Counted from the stretch's first letter, positions 48,612 through 62,220 are shown. The stretch: DNA of 64,000 nucleotides from Pseudorasbora parva (GCF_024679245.1 NC_090187.1:3581870-3645869); one strand, 5' to 3'. The notes: a model not told the origin generated them from the sequence alone. Numbers and translations: made by a program.

Positions 48612-49055
48612 CGTTTTGAAAATGTACACCTTACTTGTGAAAATAGTACATACAAAAAAAACCAAAAAAAAAACACTGTAATTACATAATGGTCATCCAT
48701 ATCTGACATGGCAAACAAAGTAGAAACTACAAATCAATATCTAAAGAAATCTATATGTGTACCAAATGATTATTTGATTAACAATTACGATCAGTTGGAT
48801 TTAATAATAGACAAATGTATTAAACTGAATGAGAAGATATGCAAATCAAAAGTTAAAAAATAAGAGATTTATGAAAGGTGGTTACTGTGAATGAAACATT
48901 TATGTACTTTCTAGTTTTGTGTGTTGTAACCCAATTGAAAATATGAAATGTATGAAAAAAGTGAACTGAAAAATGAGTTTTGAAAATGTACACCTTGCTT
49001 TAGACAATAGTACCAAAGTGAATAATAAAAATTAAAAAAAACCACTGTAAATAAA
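48612..49055. repeat. direct repeat, 365 bp apart
   Basis: GTTTTGAAAATGTACACCTT occurs at 48613 and 48977, each followed by (A/G)CTT..GA(A/C)AATAGTAC and later AAAAAA(A)CCACTGTAA. This could be an ancient tandem duplication, or two subterminal motifs of one transposon. Confidence 0.65.
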
Positions 49056-50850
49056 AATGTAAACTATAATGCATTTCCCTTTGTAAATAACATCCCAAAT
49101 GTCACTTCTTTTTATCGAGTGTGCACTGAGGTGAGTTGCCAAGCCACTTTTACACCAACCAAATGAACTGAAAACTGACCACAAACAGAGAAGTTCTGCG
49201 ACAGAAGCTTTAAAGGCACCTCAGACTGACCTCATGACATTTAAACAGACTTTTTTATGGCTGAAATCATATTCAGTGTGCTTATATCTGAAGTATACAT
49301 CCTCAGTTTAACCAGTCTAATAAAGTCTGTGTTTACAGTGGTTCTGCAGTATCCGGTGCTTGTCCAGAGGTTGATTATACAGTAGTAGAATAACCGACAA
49401 CATTCAGTTTTTGCTTAACTAAAACAGATTGTTGCAGATAAATCTGTTTGTGTGGCTTCAGACACGTAAGAAGCAGATTAGATCAGAACTGACTGGACAT
49501 CTCAGCCTCTGATTTACCTGCCATTGTCAGCTAAATCCTTTAGTATTTTCATTGCTAGTTCATGTTAACAAATGGAACCTTGTTGTAAAGTGTCATCATA
49601 ATAAAAAAGGCATAATTTATGTTTTTTTTGTGGTAGATATTCGATTTCTCACAGCTTATCCACCGTTACATTCTCATCTGAAATCTACAAACCCATCTGT
49701 GACAGCCGCTTTCAGCATTATGAAATCAGTAAGTGTTCATGTGGTGATGTTTAACATACCCACAGCGCTCTTCCTCGGCTGCCCATGAGAACTCACCACA
49801 AGCAGCGCGCTTCTCTTATTAGCATGGCGAGCCCATGAGGATATTGATGTTAAGTTCAGCTGGAGTTGAACCAATGTTTCCACAGTGTGTTTGAGCACAT
49901 GAGATTCACCCTCAGGGTGAACAGAGCACAGGGCCCGAGCTAGCAAGAGACGACTTGGTGTCCCACTGGGTGACTTCCTGTTAGAGGGGTCTTCCCATGG
50001 CCGTAACACGATCCCTCCTTCCAAAAATAAAGACGGACACCGCAGGAGCTGATGGGTGCACAGTGAAGCAGTAACACTGGCCAGTTCCTGCCTAACAGGC
50101 GGTTAGATTTAGCAGATACAAGGGTTCAAAATGACTATTTGCTGTCAGTCATTACAGCCTCTTAGGCTCACCAAGGATGCATTTAGTTGATTAAAAATAC
50201 AGTATAACAGCAACATATTACAATTTATACAACTGTTCTTTCTCGTTCTTGAATCTGAGTGTCTTTTTCAGCCTTGCGATATTCACACAGTATCGACGCT
50301 TTAACTGTTTCTCTGTTTGCATCACTCCGCTTGAGGCGACTGTCATGGCGGTCGAGCAAACCCACCATATATTTGAAAAACACTACTGTTGTTGAGTCAC
50401 AAATTGAAATGTTTTCATATTATTTTTTTATTTTTTTTATTTGTGGCAAGAATGTAGTTACAGACCTCAAATATGTGAAACATAACAGCCCTCGTGTAGG
50501 CTACCTGCAGAGAACAGCTTAATCTTCGGGAGTTTCTGCTTGCTCTTACTGGTTAAACATGAGATATCATTAATTTGGGGTATATCAAACAGGCAATCTT
50601 TGGTGTTATTAATCTATTACTTGTTCCAGAACAAACCGCTTTGGGTTTAGGGGAAAATTACATTTCATTACTTTATATTTAACGTTAGGCTATATTTACT
50701 GTATGACCTATAGATCGCTGCTTTTGTACGTTTGTCTGCATTTTTTGCTTGTGTTTATTGTATTTTATAATGGCTATTGTTTTTCATTTTAATATTATTG
50801 TTTACTTGTATATTTTATATAAATAATATGCCCTATTTGGGGAGAAGAAA
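49056..50850. other. non-coding DNA
   Basis: No gene recognised. 49737-50060 has balanced composition and chance frames on both strands. Confidence 0.35.
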
Positions 50851-50859
50851 GGGTCTGTC

Positions 50860-51375
50860 AGTGATTGCACATTTAGATGGTGGCAAAGACGTTGTTTTAG
50901 TACTTTCCCCTGAGCTTTTGATATATAAAATGTCATGGTAATATAAGAATGTCCTGTAAGTTTCAGAGCTGAAAACTTCCTTGTTAGTCAAAGAAAAGAT
51001 TTTTTAGACACCATGGCCAGAAAACGATCGTTTTCGCATCTTAACGTCATCGAGTGACGAAACACGCCTCTACAGAATAATAAGCACGTCTGATTCTGTA
51101 ACCCCGCCCACCGACTCACAGAGCTGTTCGGATCACAATGCCAGCAGCCATAAACTTGCTGAAGAAGATAGCAAGATATTGCGCTATTCCTTCGGATCCT
51201 AATATTTAGAATGTGTGATTCTTAATTTATTTTTAATGAAGTTCCAGCTGACGTGGGGAAGACGTTCGCTTCATTTAGCTGCGGAATCGTTTTTAAACAA
51301 GTCTCAGGTCGAGGCAGATTTGCAGACATATTGAGATTAAAACACAATACTGTGCCTATATTGGATCCGACAGGA
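50860..51375. mobile_element. dispersed repeat fragment
   Basis: CACCATGGCCAGAAAACGAT, GACGAAACACGCCTCTACAG and GACGTGGGGAAGACGTTCGC occur in the order of a cyprinid repeat known to me. No termini were identified. Confidence 0.4.
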
Positions 51376-51382
51376 ATGGTGC

Positions 51383-52700
<1,318 letters not shown>

Positions 52701-53780
52701 TACACACTCACCTAAAGGATTATTAGGAACATCATACTAATACTGTGTTTGACCCCCTTTGGCCTTCAGAACTGCCTAAATTCTACGTGGCATTGATTCC
52801 ATAAGGTGCTGAATGCATTCTTTAGAAATGTCGGCCCATATTGATAGGATAGCATCTTGCAGTTGATGGAGATTTGTGGGATGCACATCCAGGGCACGAA
52901 GCTCCCGTTCAACCACATCCCAAAGATGCTCTATTGGGTTGAGATCTGGTGACTGTGGCGGCCATTTTAGTACAGTCAACTCATTGTCATGTTCAAGAAA
53001 CCAATTTGAAATGATTTGAGATTTCTGACATGGTGCATTATCCTGCTGGAAGTAGCCATCAGAGGATGGGTACATGGTGGTCATAAAGGGATGGACATGG
53101 TCAGAAACAATGCTCGGGTAGGCCGTGGCATTTAAACGATGCCCAATCGGCACAAAGGGGTCTAAGGTGTGCCAAGAAAACATCCCCCACACCATTACAC
53201 CACCACCACAAGCAGCCTGCACAGTGGTAACAAGGCATGATGGATCCATGTTCTCATTCTGTTTATGCCAAATTCTGACTCTACCATCTGAATGTCTCAA
53301 AAGAAATCGAGACTCATCAGACCAGGCAACATTTTTCCAGTCTTCAACTGTACCGGTGGGGTCTTCTGCTGTGTAGCCCAACCACCTCAAGTTTGTGCGT
53401 GTTGTGGCTTCACAGATGCTTTGCTGCATACCTCGGTTGTAACGAGTAGTTATTTCAGTCAAAGTTGCTCTTCTATCAGGTTGAATCAGTCGGCCCATTC
53501 TCCTCTGACCTCGAGCATCAACAAGGCATTTTCTCCCACAGGACTGATGCATACTGGATGTTTTTCCCTTTTCACACCATTCTTTGTAAACCCTAGAAAT
53601 GGTTGTGGGTGAAAATCCCAGTAACTGAGCAGATTGTGAAATACTCAGACCGGCCCGTCTGGCACCAACAACCATGCCACGCTCAAAATTGTTCAAATCA
53701 CCTTTCTTTCCCATTCTGACATTCAGTTTGGAGTTCAGGAGATTGTCTTGACCAGGACCACACCCCTAAATGCATTGAAG
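52701..53780 (-). mobile_element. Tc1/mariner element, DD36E type, right end truncated
   Basis: Begins TA then CACACTCACCTAAAGGATTA, a Tc1-type terminus, directly after the CTG end of the preceding Tc1-derived MITE, so the two share the TA. The transposase lies on the minus strand. Upstream of its start the element runs to AAATGCATTGAAGCA (about 53778), then passes into unrelated AT-rich DNA without the second inverted terminus. Confidence 0.88.
52776..53714 (-). pseudogene. Tc1/mariner transposase, DD36E, open 312-codon frame
   Basis: One uninterrupted frame from ATG (53712-53714) to a stop at 52776-52778. N-terminal helix-turn-helix at residues 10-50 (ARRAGLSISQSAQLLGFS), second DNA-binding part at about 60-114, then the DDE core: Asp133 (WSDESRF), Asp225 (FQQDNAPC), Glu262 (SPDLNPIEHLWD). 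Thirty-six residues separate Asp225 and Glu262, the DD36E spacing reported for the Incomer group of Tc1/mariner. The family usually has about 340 residues. Here roughly 25-30 are missing in frame after LGYTAEDPTG (residues 112-121), the linker before the first Asp, and the protein stops at MPRRI, about a dozen residues early. Fold and activity are therefore doubtful. Best preserved transposase in the window. Confidence 0.9.
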
Positions 53781-54189
53781 CATATAGAATATATATTATA
53801 TAATCAATACGTTACAACAACATGTTTTTACATTGTTTTAAAGTATAAAAATATGCAATTTTCAGCATATTTATAATTTATTGATAATTTAAGTTGAAAT
53901 GACTTAAACGTTCAAGTTGATTGTGCTTAAAAATAAGGCAGCAACTGTTTTACAGTATAGAATGATTTGTGAAGGGCCATGTGACATTGAAGACTGGGGT
54001 AATGATGCAGAAAATTCAGCTTTAAGCACAGGAATAACTTACACTTTACAACATATTCACATAGAAAACTGTTAATTTAAATTGTAGTAATAATTCACAA
54101 TTGTACTCTTTTTATCCTATTTGTGATCAAATAAATGCAGCTTTGATGAGAGTTCTTGTAAACGCATTCAAACATTTTAATTATTTCAA
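53781..54189. other. AT-rich DNA
   Basis: Nothing recognised. Confidence 0.4.
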
Positions 54190-55040
54190 TCTCTTGACCG
54201 GTATGTGATTGCACTGTAAATATGAAAACTTCAGACAACTCTTTTTTTCCCCTCTGAGCATTTTGGCAGAACCACAGAAAGTTTTTTTTATTTTTTTTGT
54301 GCCGGATTATTTGCAAAGAAAACCGCTCAAATCACTGTTCCACGGATTTACTTGGCCAAAATCTAATGCTCGATTACATTTTCTGATTCGGCTTGATTTT
54401 CTCGTGATCCTTCCATAGAAATGCAATCAATATGCAATCTATAAGATGTTGAAATTACAAGTTCAGCATAATTATGGATCAGTTCACATCTGGACAGCAG
54501 AACCATCAGCACAACAAACGATAGTAGTCTTCTTCGTATTATCATGCACGCCATTACTCAATCAAATTCCATTTGGACTAAATCTTCTCCGCTCGTCCAA
54601 CACAATTTATCACACACGCCTCATGGCGATCATTACCTTTCATCATTCTCTCCAGCTTTGATAAAGAAATGAAATCTGCTTCTCAACAGACTCACAGAGC
54701 TGTGAAGCTGATGTTTGAGAGTCTGTGTTTGGAAGGGTGTGGTAGAATCACTGCTTGAGTGATAAGCCGGCAAAGATAGTTGGCCATGTTTGAAATCTAT
54801 GGCTTTTAATAGGGTGGGTGTTTCCATCGGCCCCCGTCTGGTCAAGCAGAGAGGCATATTTGTGCAGGACGGCCTGTGTTGTTTTAGGGCCGTGGAGCCA
54901 CACAGATTACAGACGCTGTTCCGGGTCGTTGAGAAGTCATATGGAGTGTGCTTTTTTTCCCATGGCTCTAAAAACCTCTGAACAAAGATACCAAGAAGGT
55001 GGAGTACTAAAACTGATAGATGCAATCAGCTGTGATGTGA
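54190..55040. promoter_or_regulatory. candidate cluster of conserved non-coding elements
   Basis: Single-copy DNA with homeodomain- and POU/Sox-like words: CTAATGCTCGATTACATTTT (54363-54382), CAATCAATATGCAATC (54424-54439), CATAATTATGG (54468-54478), CCATTACTCAATCAAATTCC (54551-54570), and a balanced block 54740-55000 (GGCTTTTAATAGGGTGGGTG). Open frames on both strands overlap (for example minus 54633-55025, plus 54790-54981) and show no domain. Inference from texture; no alignment available. Confidence 0.33.
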
Positions 55041-55990
55041 TGTTATAAAGAAAGAGAAACATAGAAATGTTAAAGGCGTAGTTCATCCCAAAATGAAACT
55101 AAATGTCAGTTTGTTAAAACTGGACAAAGTTAGGTTAAACTTCATTTTAAGGTAGATGCAATTCTATTTTACGTACGCAAATAAGTACTGAATAATATTA
55201 ATTACCTACATGTGCTTACTATAGAGTTACGGTTTGGCTTTGGTTTAGGGTTAGTTACTTGTAATTGTGCACAATTTGCTATTTTACTATAGTCTGTTTA
55301 CCACATTTGATGCGCTTACACTGATTAATGTTCATTTTATATGCTATATAAAACAATTATCATATAAATCGATCTTGTGAATCAGGAATAAATTACATTT
55401 TAAAATATTATTTTGTATTATAATTATTTAAAAAAATATAACAAATAAATGCAGAATTAGTGAGCATAAAAAATCTTAATTATTCTCTAATATAATAATA
55501 CATATCAGATGTTTTTGTTTACCAAACAGCTAACCAAACGTTCAATAGATAACAGATTATGTTTACGTGGATACTCACCAAGGCAGATATTTTGAAATTC
55601 TGTGAATATATGTATATTGGGATCACACACTGTCTGAGAAGGGTCTTTGTGCACGTGCATCGGATATGTCAGATCGTAATATTGTTTTGTTTACATCAGT
55701 ATGAGTTTGAAAATCACATTTCATTGGTTCAGACCAAGCGGCAATCTCCTGTGATCTCTCTTAAAGCCAATAGGGAAGTAATGTAAAATGCAATTCCCAA
55801 ACTGGCCATTAGGGACAGGCTCCATGTTAAAATTCCCAACTTTACAGCAGAAAGAAACATCTTTACAGCATTGTATAAATTGTGGTTTTGGTCTATATGG
55901 CTAATTTTGACCTTCATGACAAATGTGAGGGGGGAATTTTTTTTATTACTCATTTGTTTCCATTATATAAAGCCTTGAATTTCTGGATAA
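55041..55990. other. AT-rich DNA with a short repeat end
   Basis: TAAAGGCGTAGTTCATCCCA at 55070 is a terminus of the AAAGG..TTCACCC foldback family. Otherwise no gene or element recognised. Confidence 0.4.
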
Positions 55991-56240
55991 TTAAGGGCGT
56001 AGTTACTTTGAGTGACAGGTGGATAGCCATTTATCAACCATCTATAGTCATTGCGTCACCTAAGCTCCGCCCACATCCCGCCTATTTGCCCATTTTCTGT
56101 AATCCGGGAGTGACGCGTGTTGACGTGCTAGCAAGATGGTGACGCCCAGCTCGTCTGTACTTTACGCTTCAGAACCGCTTATCGGAATCCTATGAGTGAC
56201 GTCACGGACACTACATCCATATTTATTTACAGTCTATGTT
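55991..56240. mobile_element. MITE-like dispersed repeat (GTGACGTCACGGACACTAC type)
   Basis: TTAAGGGCGTAGTTACTTTG, AAGCTCCGCCCACATCCCGC and GAGTGACGTCACGGACACTA, then ATTTACAGTCTATG, follow the order of a cyprinid repeat known to me. Precise termini and duplication were not determined. Confidence 0.55.
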
Positions 56241-57240
56241 TCAGACTCATGCCATGGAGAATTTGCTGTTAATATTCACAAGGTTTTGGATGTTTAATTG
56301 CTATTTGGAGCATTGGGATCACTAGACGAGGCTCAAATGAACTTTGAATTTTTGTGAACAAAATTTACATTTGTTTTGCTTGTAGCTCGTTATTAGCCTT
56401 TACGCATTCTGACTCATTTTGCCAGCGCAGGTCACATTTTATAATAAAATGCAAACATCTAGATCCATCTTGCTATTGTAACAGCAGTTGTGCTGGTACA
56501 GTATAATCAGACTTTATCCATGAATATCCTATAATTAACATAAATAAGCACAAAGGTCAGAGCATGCCAAACCACCTCCAGGGCCTAGAAAACACCTCAG
56601 AGGGTTAAAGCTTTAGGAGGCAGAAGGTGAAACGTTGTCCAAGTCTTACACAGATGTGTCACCCATAAACCCAATGAAGTTTACGCTCAGCTTTAATAAC
56701 ACGAAAGAACATTCAAACATGTCAGGAGCATCTTGAGCACAACTTGTTTTATTGCTCAAAGTGCGCTTCATTCTGAAGTGACAAATAGCTTTACTCGGGG
56801 AGGAGAAATGTCTGAAAGTGGCTGGCAGAGACTCAAAAATGTGCAGAGACGCAGCAGGGAGAACGTGTGTGGCTTGGCTTTTTTGTTGTGAAGTGCTCTC
56901 ATGTTCTCAGAACCCGAAAGCACTACATGGAAGACACAAAGGGAAAGTGTGAAGAGTTTAGTGGCCTACTAAGAGCACAGCTTGTTATCGCCCCCTTCTG
57001 ACCGAATGTGGTACTTCAGGCTGAATGCTCCGCGCTGAAAAACTATATTCGACTTCACAAGTCAAACCATAAATTTCCAGCGCATTCACGCAGACTTAGT
57101 TGCAACCTCAGGCATTTCACCGTTCAGCACAAAAATATGGTCGGAGGAATAACACTTTACTCTCTTCACTTTCACCAGCTCACATAAAACAAATGAAAAT
57201 CAGCTTACAACCACAGCTATGCACATGGCAGATCCAGCAG
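56241..57240. other. non-coding DNA
   Basis: No gene recognised. Confidence 0.35.
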
Positions 57241-57500
57241 CCACAGCACCAGAACTGGCGTGTCTGCCTGACTAATGACATTGATTTCCATCTGGAGTTT
57301 TGTCACTCCAAGTCTGTTTTTTTTTTTTTTTCCTCTGCGCGAGCTGGTTGCTTTCCATGGGCACAAGTGCAGACGCTGCAATTCTGGGGTACAATGTGCC
57401 TTTCATTTGGCCTGTTACTCCCAAACTCAGAGCACATGTGGTCCAAATATGCAGCTAACAGCTCCAACACAAACATGCCGCTCTCCATCCAGTCTGGTGC
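57241..57500. promoter_or_regulatory. single-copy block, possible conserved element
   Basis: Balanced DNA (GGTTGCTTTCCATGGGCACA, GGTACAATGTGCCTTTCATT) before a short (CT)n at 57509-57542. A 173-codon frame (57100-57621) crosses poly-T and the (CT)n and is not protein-like. Confidence 0.2.
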
Positions 57501-57784
57501 TGCCCGAGTCTCTCTCTCTCTACCTCTCTCTCTCTCTCTGTCTGACACATACACAGTTACACATACCCTTATAAATACACATGAATCTCCACACATCCTC
57601 CACCTTCACTGCTACATCTAAAAGACACGAGTATGTCTCTCGCTCATGCTCAGAGGGGAAGCACCCCTTAGTTAAAATGCAAAGGCCAGAAACTTCATCA
57701 AGTCAGAGTATTTAAGAGTTTGGCCACGATTTGATGTATTCACTGAAAATTATGACAAGATGAGACATGCAAATTGTTGGTAAC

Positions 57785-58017
57785 TCTATTATTTTACAAT
57801 GTTATTGTTACATATGTAACATGTAGTTACCATAGTAATATATACATTGTGCATTACATACAACTAACCCTAAAACGAACCCTAATCCTAACCCTATAAG
57901 GAAATGCAGTTAATTATTATTACTCAATACTTAAATGTACAATTACAATGTAACAAAGACACCTTAAACTATAGGGTTACACTTTATTTTAAGGTGTCAT
58001 TTTAGAGTAATTATATA
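57785..58017. mobile_element. outer DNA-element fragment interrupted by the minisatellite element
   Basis: Carries GTTAATTATTATTACTCAAT like 23070-23095, then GGGTTACACTTTATTTTAAG, the GGTAACACTTTA-type end; the minisatellite element follows. Confidence 0.55.
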
Positions 58018-58864
58018 TTTGGCCCCCCTTTATATTAGGTGGCCTTAAGTACTATGTACTTACATCAAAATATAAGTACAATGTACTTACTGCGTTCAAA
58101 TTATATTGCCAAAGCACCTTTGCTGACATTGAGGTGAGATACGGGTAGAGTTAGGGACAGGTGTGGTGGTGTGGGTCAGTTTAAGGGTAGAGTTAGGGAC
58201 AGGTGTGGTGGTGTGGGTCAGTTTAAGGGTAGAGTTAGGGACAGGTGTGGTGGTGTGGGTCAGTTTAAGGGTAGAGTTAGGGTCAGGTGTGGTGGTGTGG
58301 GTCAGTTTAAGGGTAGAGTTAGGGACAGGTGTGGTGGTGTGGGTCAGTTTAAGGGTAGAGTTAGGGTCAGGTGTGGTGGTGTGGGTCAGTTTAAGGGTAG
58401 AGTTAGGGACAGGTGTGGTGGTGTGGGTCAGTTTAACGGTAGAGTTAGGGACAGGTGTGGTGGTGTGGGTCAGTTTAAGGGTAGAGTTAGGGACAGGTGT
58501 GGTGGTGTGGGTCAGTTTAAGGGTAGAGTTAGGGACAGGTGAGGTGGTGTGGGTCAGTTTAAGGGTAGAGTTAGGGACAGGTGTGGTGGTGTGGGTCAGT
58601 TTAACGGTAGAGTTAGGGACAGGTGAGGTGGTGTGGGTCAGTTTAAGGGTAGAGTTAGGGACAGGTGTGGTGGTGTGGGTCAGTTTAAGGGTAGAGTTAG
58701 GTGTAAGGGAACTGCCAACTGTGTAATTACAAATGTAACTACAGAAATCAATTACACATGCAGGCATTTTTTAAACATGTATGTACACAATAAGTGCATT
58801 GTATCAAATTATTAATTACAATGTTAGTACATAATATTAAGGCCATCTAATATAAAGTGGGTCC
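58018..58864. mobile_element. non-autonomous DNA element carrying a 42-bp minisatellite (copy 2, both ends)
   Basis: The left end (TTGGCCC)CCCTTTATATTAGG, then TGGCCTTAAGTAC, is mirrored by the right end read in reverse, GGACCCACTTTATATTAGAT, then GGCCTTAATAT. Between them are TACATCAAAATATAAGTACA, the array, AAGGGAACTGCCAACTGTGT and GTACACAATAAGTGCATTGT. Same family as 23098-24510 and the solo end at 41796-41905. Confidence 0.82.
58143..58701. repeat. 42-bp minisatellite, about 13 units
   Basis: Same 42-bp unit as at 23220-24447, including the GTGG/GAGG and GACAGG/GTCAGG variants, plus a private AACGGTAGAG variant at two units (58435, 58602). Open frames on both strands (187 codons plus, 223 codons minus) are translations of the array. 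Confidence 0.97.
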
Positions 58865-60078
58865 ATATATTTAAGTAGGGGGTGATATTAGTTACTATAT
58901 GTACTTACTGTAGTGTTATACATAATATGTTCATTGTATGTTATAACAATAAAATAAAAAAGGTTTCTTGAACATTTCTCCCAACTTCCAGTTGTCGGTC
59001 AAGCAGAATGTCCAGCTCAAAATTCATATGTTTGGTTGAACCAATGCTGCTGTCTTAAAGATGGTCAATGTCACAGAGCCACATTTCATCTCTTAAACAA
59101 CCTACAAATTACTAGCTATCTTAGTTAGGATTGGAGAAAAGATTTCAATATCAAAACAATACACAGACCATATATATAAAACATTTTTTTTAAAAATTTT
59201 AAAAAACTAGTATGTCATGTTTGACTGCCGTTTTGCTCATGCAGGAACAGATTGCACAAACTTACTTTGGAAAACCCAGTTAATGTGAATAACAGTTTTG
59301 GTTTGTAAGAGTGTTACCATGTTCAGTCATCTACATTTATCCACAGTGTAAAAGCCCGATGATTGTGATAAATTGGTGACCAAAAGTAGCCTTAAACCCT
59401 CCGTACAAGCTGTCTCTTTAAAAGAATCCGTTCCAACTGGGATAGAACTGGATTCTCAACACTTAACACACTTATCATACTTAGACAGAATGAAAAAGGA
59501 GTGAATCAAAAACAGCAGATAAATAGTGTTTCTATTGACTAAAACTGGGACCAAATTGACTCAAATCTTTTAAGAAAGAATTCCAAGAGATAAGATCAAT
59601 TCCAAATAAAATGTGAATGTTACTAAATGGAATTCTTAAAAGATTCTTAAGAAGTTTTGAAATATTTTCTTAACATCTGTTATTGCTTAAGAAAATGGCA
59701 GATGCTGGCGTTGTCTGGCTTGCATGACAGTTCTTGCTGAAGAGTTTTTTTTTTATTATTATTATTTTTTTACTATATGGTAATTAAAGTCTAAAACTTT
59801 AAACAAGGTGACTGTTTGATTCTTACTTGTTGCATCACACATCACAAACCATGAACATTATCGATCATTGGTGCCACCTCAGAGAACTCATTCCCATTTT
59901 TAGCAGTAGTCATATTTATTATATTTAGATATTGTTATGTTGCAGTTAATTTGTAACAGCCCTTAATCCTGCTTCTGAGGATTAGGGCCATTTGTAGCTT
60001 ACTCTATATTAAAGAAGTGATTTACAATGGGTTTTAAGAAGATTTTGTTTAAAAAAATGAATTCTTCTCAAATGTTTT
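58865..60078. other. AT-rich non-coding DNA
   Basis: No gene or element recognised. Confidence 0.4.
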
Positions 60079-60082
60079 TTAA

Positions 60083-61539
60083 AGGTGCCCTAGAATGAAA
60101 AATTGAATTAACCTTGCCATAGTGAAATAATACGAGTTCAGTACATGGACATCACATACTGTGAGTCTCAAACACCATTGCCTCCTCCTTCTTATGTAAA
60201 TCTTGTGAATCAAAAACACCACAGAAAAAAAAGTGCTCCTCAACATAAACCCAACCGTGACGTAAGCGTTGGGGATCATTTATATGCACGCCCCCAACAT
60301 TTGCATCTGTCCAAACATGTTCATTGTCAGGCAGAACTGACGGAGCCGAATCATCAGGTAAACAAGCTGCTCGCATGGACACACTTCATGTTCTAGGCTG
60401 TGCAGGAGATGTGAGGACTTTTCCACCCTTCCCACAGATAAAAAATGTCAACAGTCATGGCTGATGTTTATAATCGGATACCGCAACAATTTAATTCAAG
60501 ATCGTTGGTTTGTTTGGCCCATTTCAAGCAAGCTTCGCTCAGCATCTTAAACTGAAGAAAGTGACAATTACAACTGTATTCCTGCAAGCAGTAAGTAGCG
60601 ATTTTATCCACTTATTGACTGTTTAAACAATTTCTGATTAAATTGAAGTTTCTTAGAGAGACAGCATTGTCTAGATAACGCAAGTGGCTAGTACAGTAAC
60701 AATAGGAAACTCCAAGTACCATACGAAACTAAATAGTGTGTCTAATGAAAAAGTGTAATATTATTTTGTATTATAAAATACAACCATAGATACGTTGCTT
60801 ACAGATCGTTCAATCGATCCTTCTAGCAAACGTCACCTTATCCACCATATAAGTTAAAATGACAGTCATTTGACAAGGCTATTCATTTTGTAAAAATATA
60901 AGTTATATATTTATATATTTGAGAACTGAAGTATGGTGTTTCCTATGATGTTTTTGCCTATTTGTATTTCAGATTATATCTCAGTCACTGCGTAGCCAAC
61001 ATTTGGACTAACGTTATATAAACATGCAATCATGGCGAAAAAAGACAGGTCTAAAATGTTCGCATGCATATGCTTGCCAGATTGGACATGTTTAGGTAAA
61101 ACACCGGATAGTATATGTTTTTTTTTTTTTCACAGAAAAGCTCTGTTGGGGGAATTGAAATGACTGAAATCTGGGAACCGCACGAACGCGAGCTCTCTTG
61201 CGCGCGGATGATCTGAAAACACCAATAAACAAATAGGCTACGTTTTATCAGTCTCCATTTGAGATGCTCTGCTTAAAGTGTCATTCAGTCGGTCTGTGTT
61301 CTGTCAGGACTGCTTCGCTGAACTGCTGTGAGTGGCTGAAATTAGCCAATTAGAGCAGAGTTCAAGATTAATATTCATGACCCTTCCAAATAAGGCAAAA
61401 ACAGAGCATTACATCCTAGTTGTAAATGGACCTGTAAAACTGTATCTGGACAATGTTTGCCCTTAAATAAGCCACATACCCTCTATGTAGATATCAGAGA
61501 ACAATTCAACATATTGTTTTAACTCATTCTAGGGCACCT
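60083..61539. mobile_element. TTAA-type (piggyBac-like) non-autonomous element, 1,457 bp
   Basis: AGGTGCCCTAGAATGA at the left end and its exact reverse complement at the right end (16 of 16). TTAA flanks both sides (60079-60082, 61540-61543). A TTAA duplication is the signature of piggyBac-type transposition. The interior holds only short overlapping frames (60145-60396 plus, 60152-60382 minus) with no transposase motif. Confidence 0.93.
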
Positions 61540-61548
61540 TTAAGAATA

Positions 61549-61549
<1 letters not shown>

Positions 61550-61636
<87 letters not shown>

Positions 61637-61662
61637 GTGTGTATGTGTGCGTGCGTGCGTGC

Positions 61663-61713
<51 letters not shown>

Positions 61714-61720
61714 TGTGTGT
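61550..61720. repeat. (GT)n microsatellite with GC variants
   Basis: About 40 GT, a GTTGTGTGTATG break, GCGTGCGTGCGTGC, then about 25 GT. It begins within ten bases of the TTAA element's right end. Confidence 0.98.
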
Positions 61721-62108
61721 ATAAAATATTTGTAAACATTTTCTTAAGAAAAAAAAAACGATTTTTAAACATGTAGTCTTAGCCTTTTTGGTCATAATCT
61801 GTTAACATTATTACCGCTATAAAGGTGTAATTAACCTGTAATAACAAAATTAATTGTAATTAACGTCAACATGAACTCAGAAATCTCCAGATTGTGTTGT
61901 ATTGAACAAATTAAATTGAACATAACTTCTGGCAATAGTTATTTCTGATTTGGCCAAAGCCACTGTCTGTAATGACTGAGAAAATAAATAAATACAATAC
62001 AATAAAAGTCTTTAACAAATGTTCTGGCCAGATTACTCCCAGTCCTTCTGATGGTAAGCCAAAACAATATCTCCTGTTCATTGAAAATCAGCCCTTTTCA
62101 GGTTTATA
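61721..62108. other. AT-rich DNA
   Basis: Nothing recognised. Confidence 0.4.

Positions 62109-62220
<112 letters not shown>

Noticed and set aside
57100..57621. 173-codon plus-strand frame
   Set aside because: Crosses a poly-T run and a (CT)n tract; no domain, and an open minus frame overlaps it.
58096..58767. 223-codon minus-strand frame (NSTLKLTHTTTPVP repeats), Thr/Pro-rich and mucin-like
   Set aside because: Same minisatellite read on the other strand; the flanks are transposon ends, not exons.
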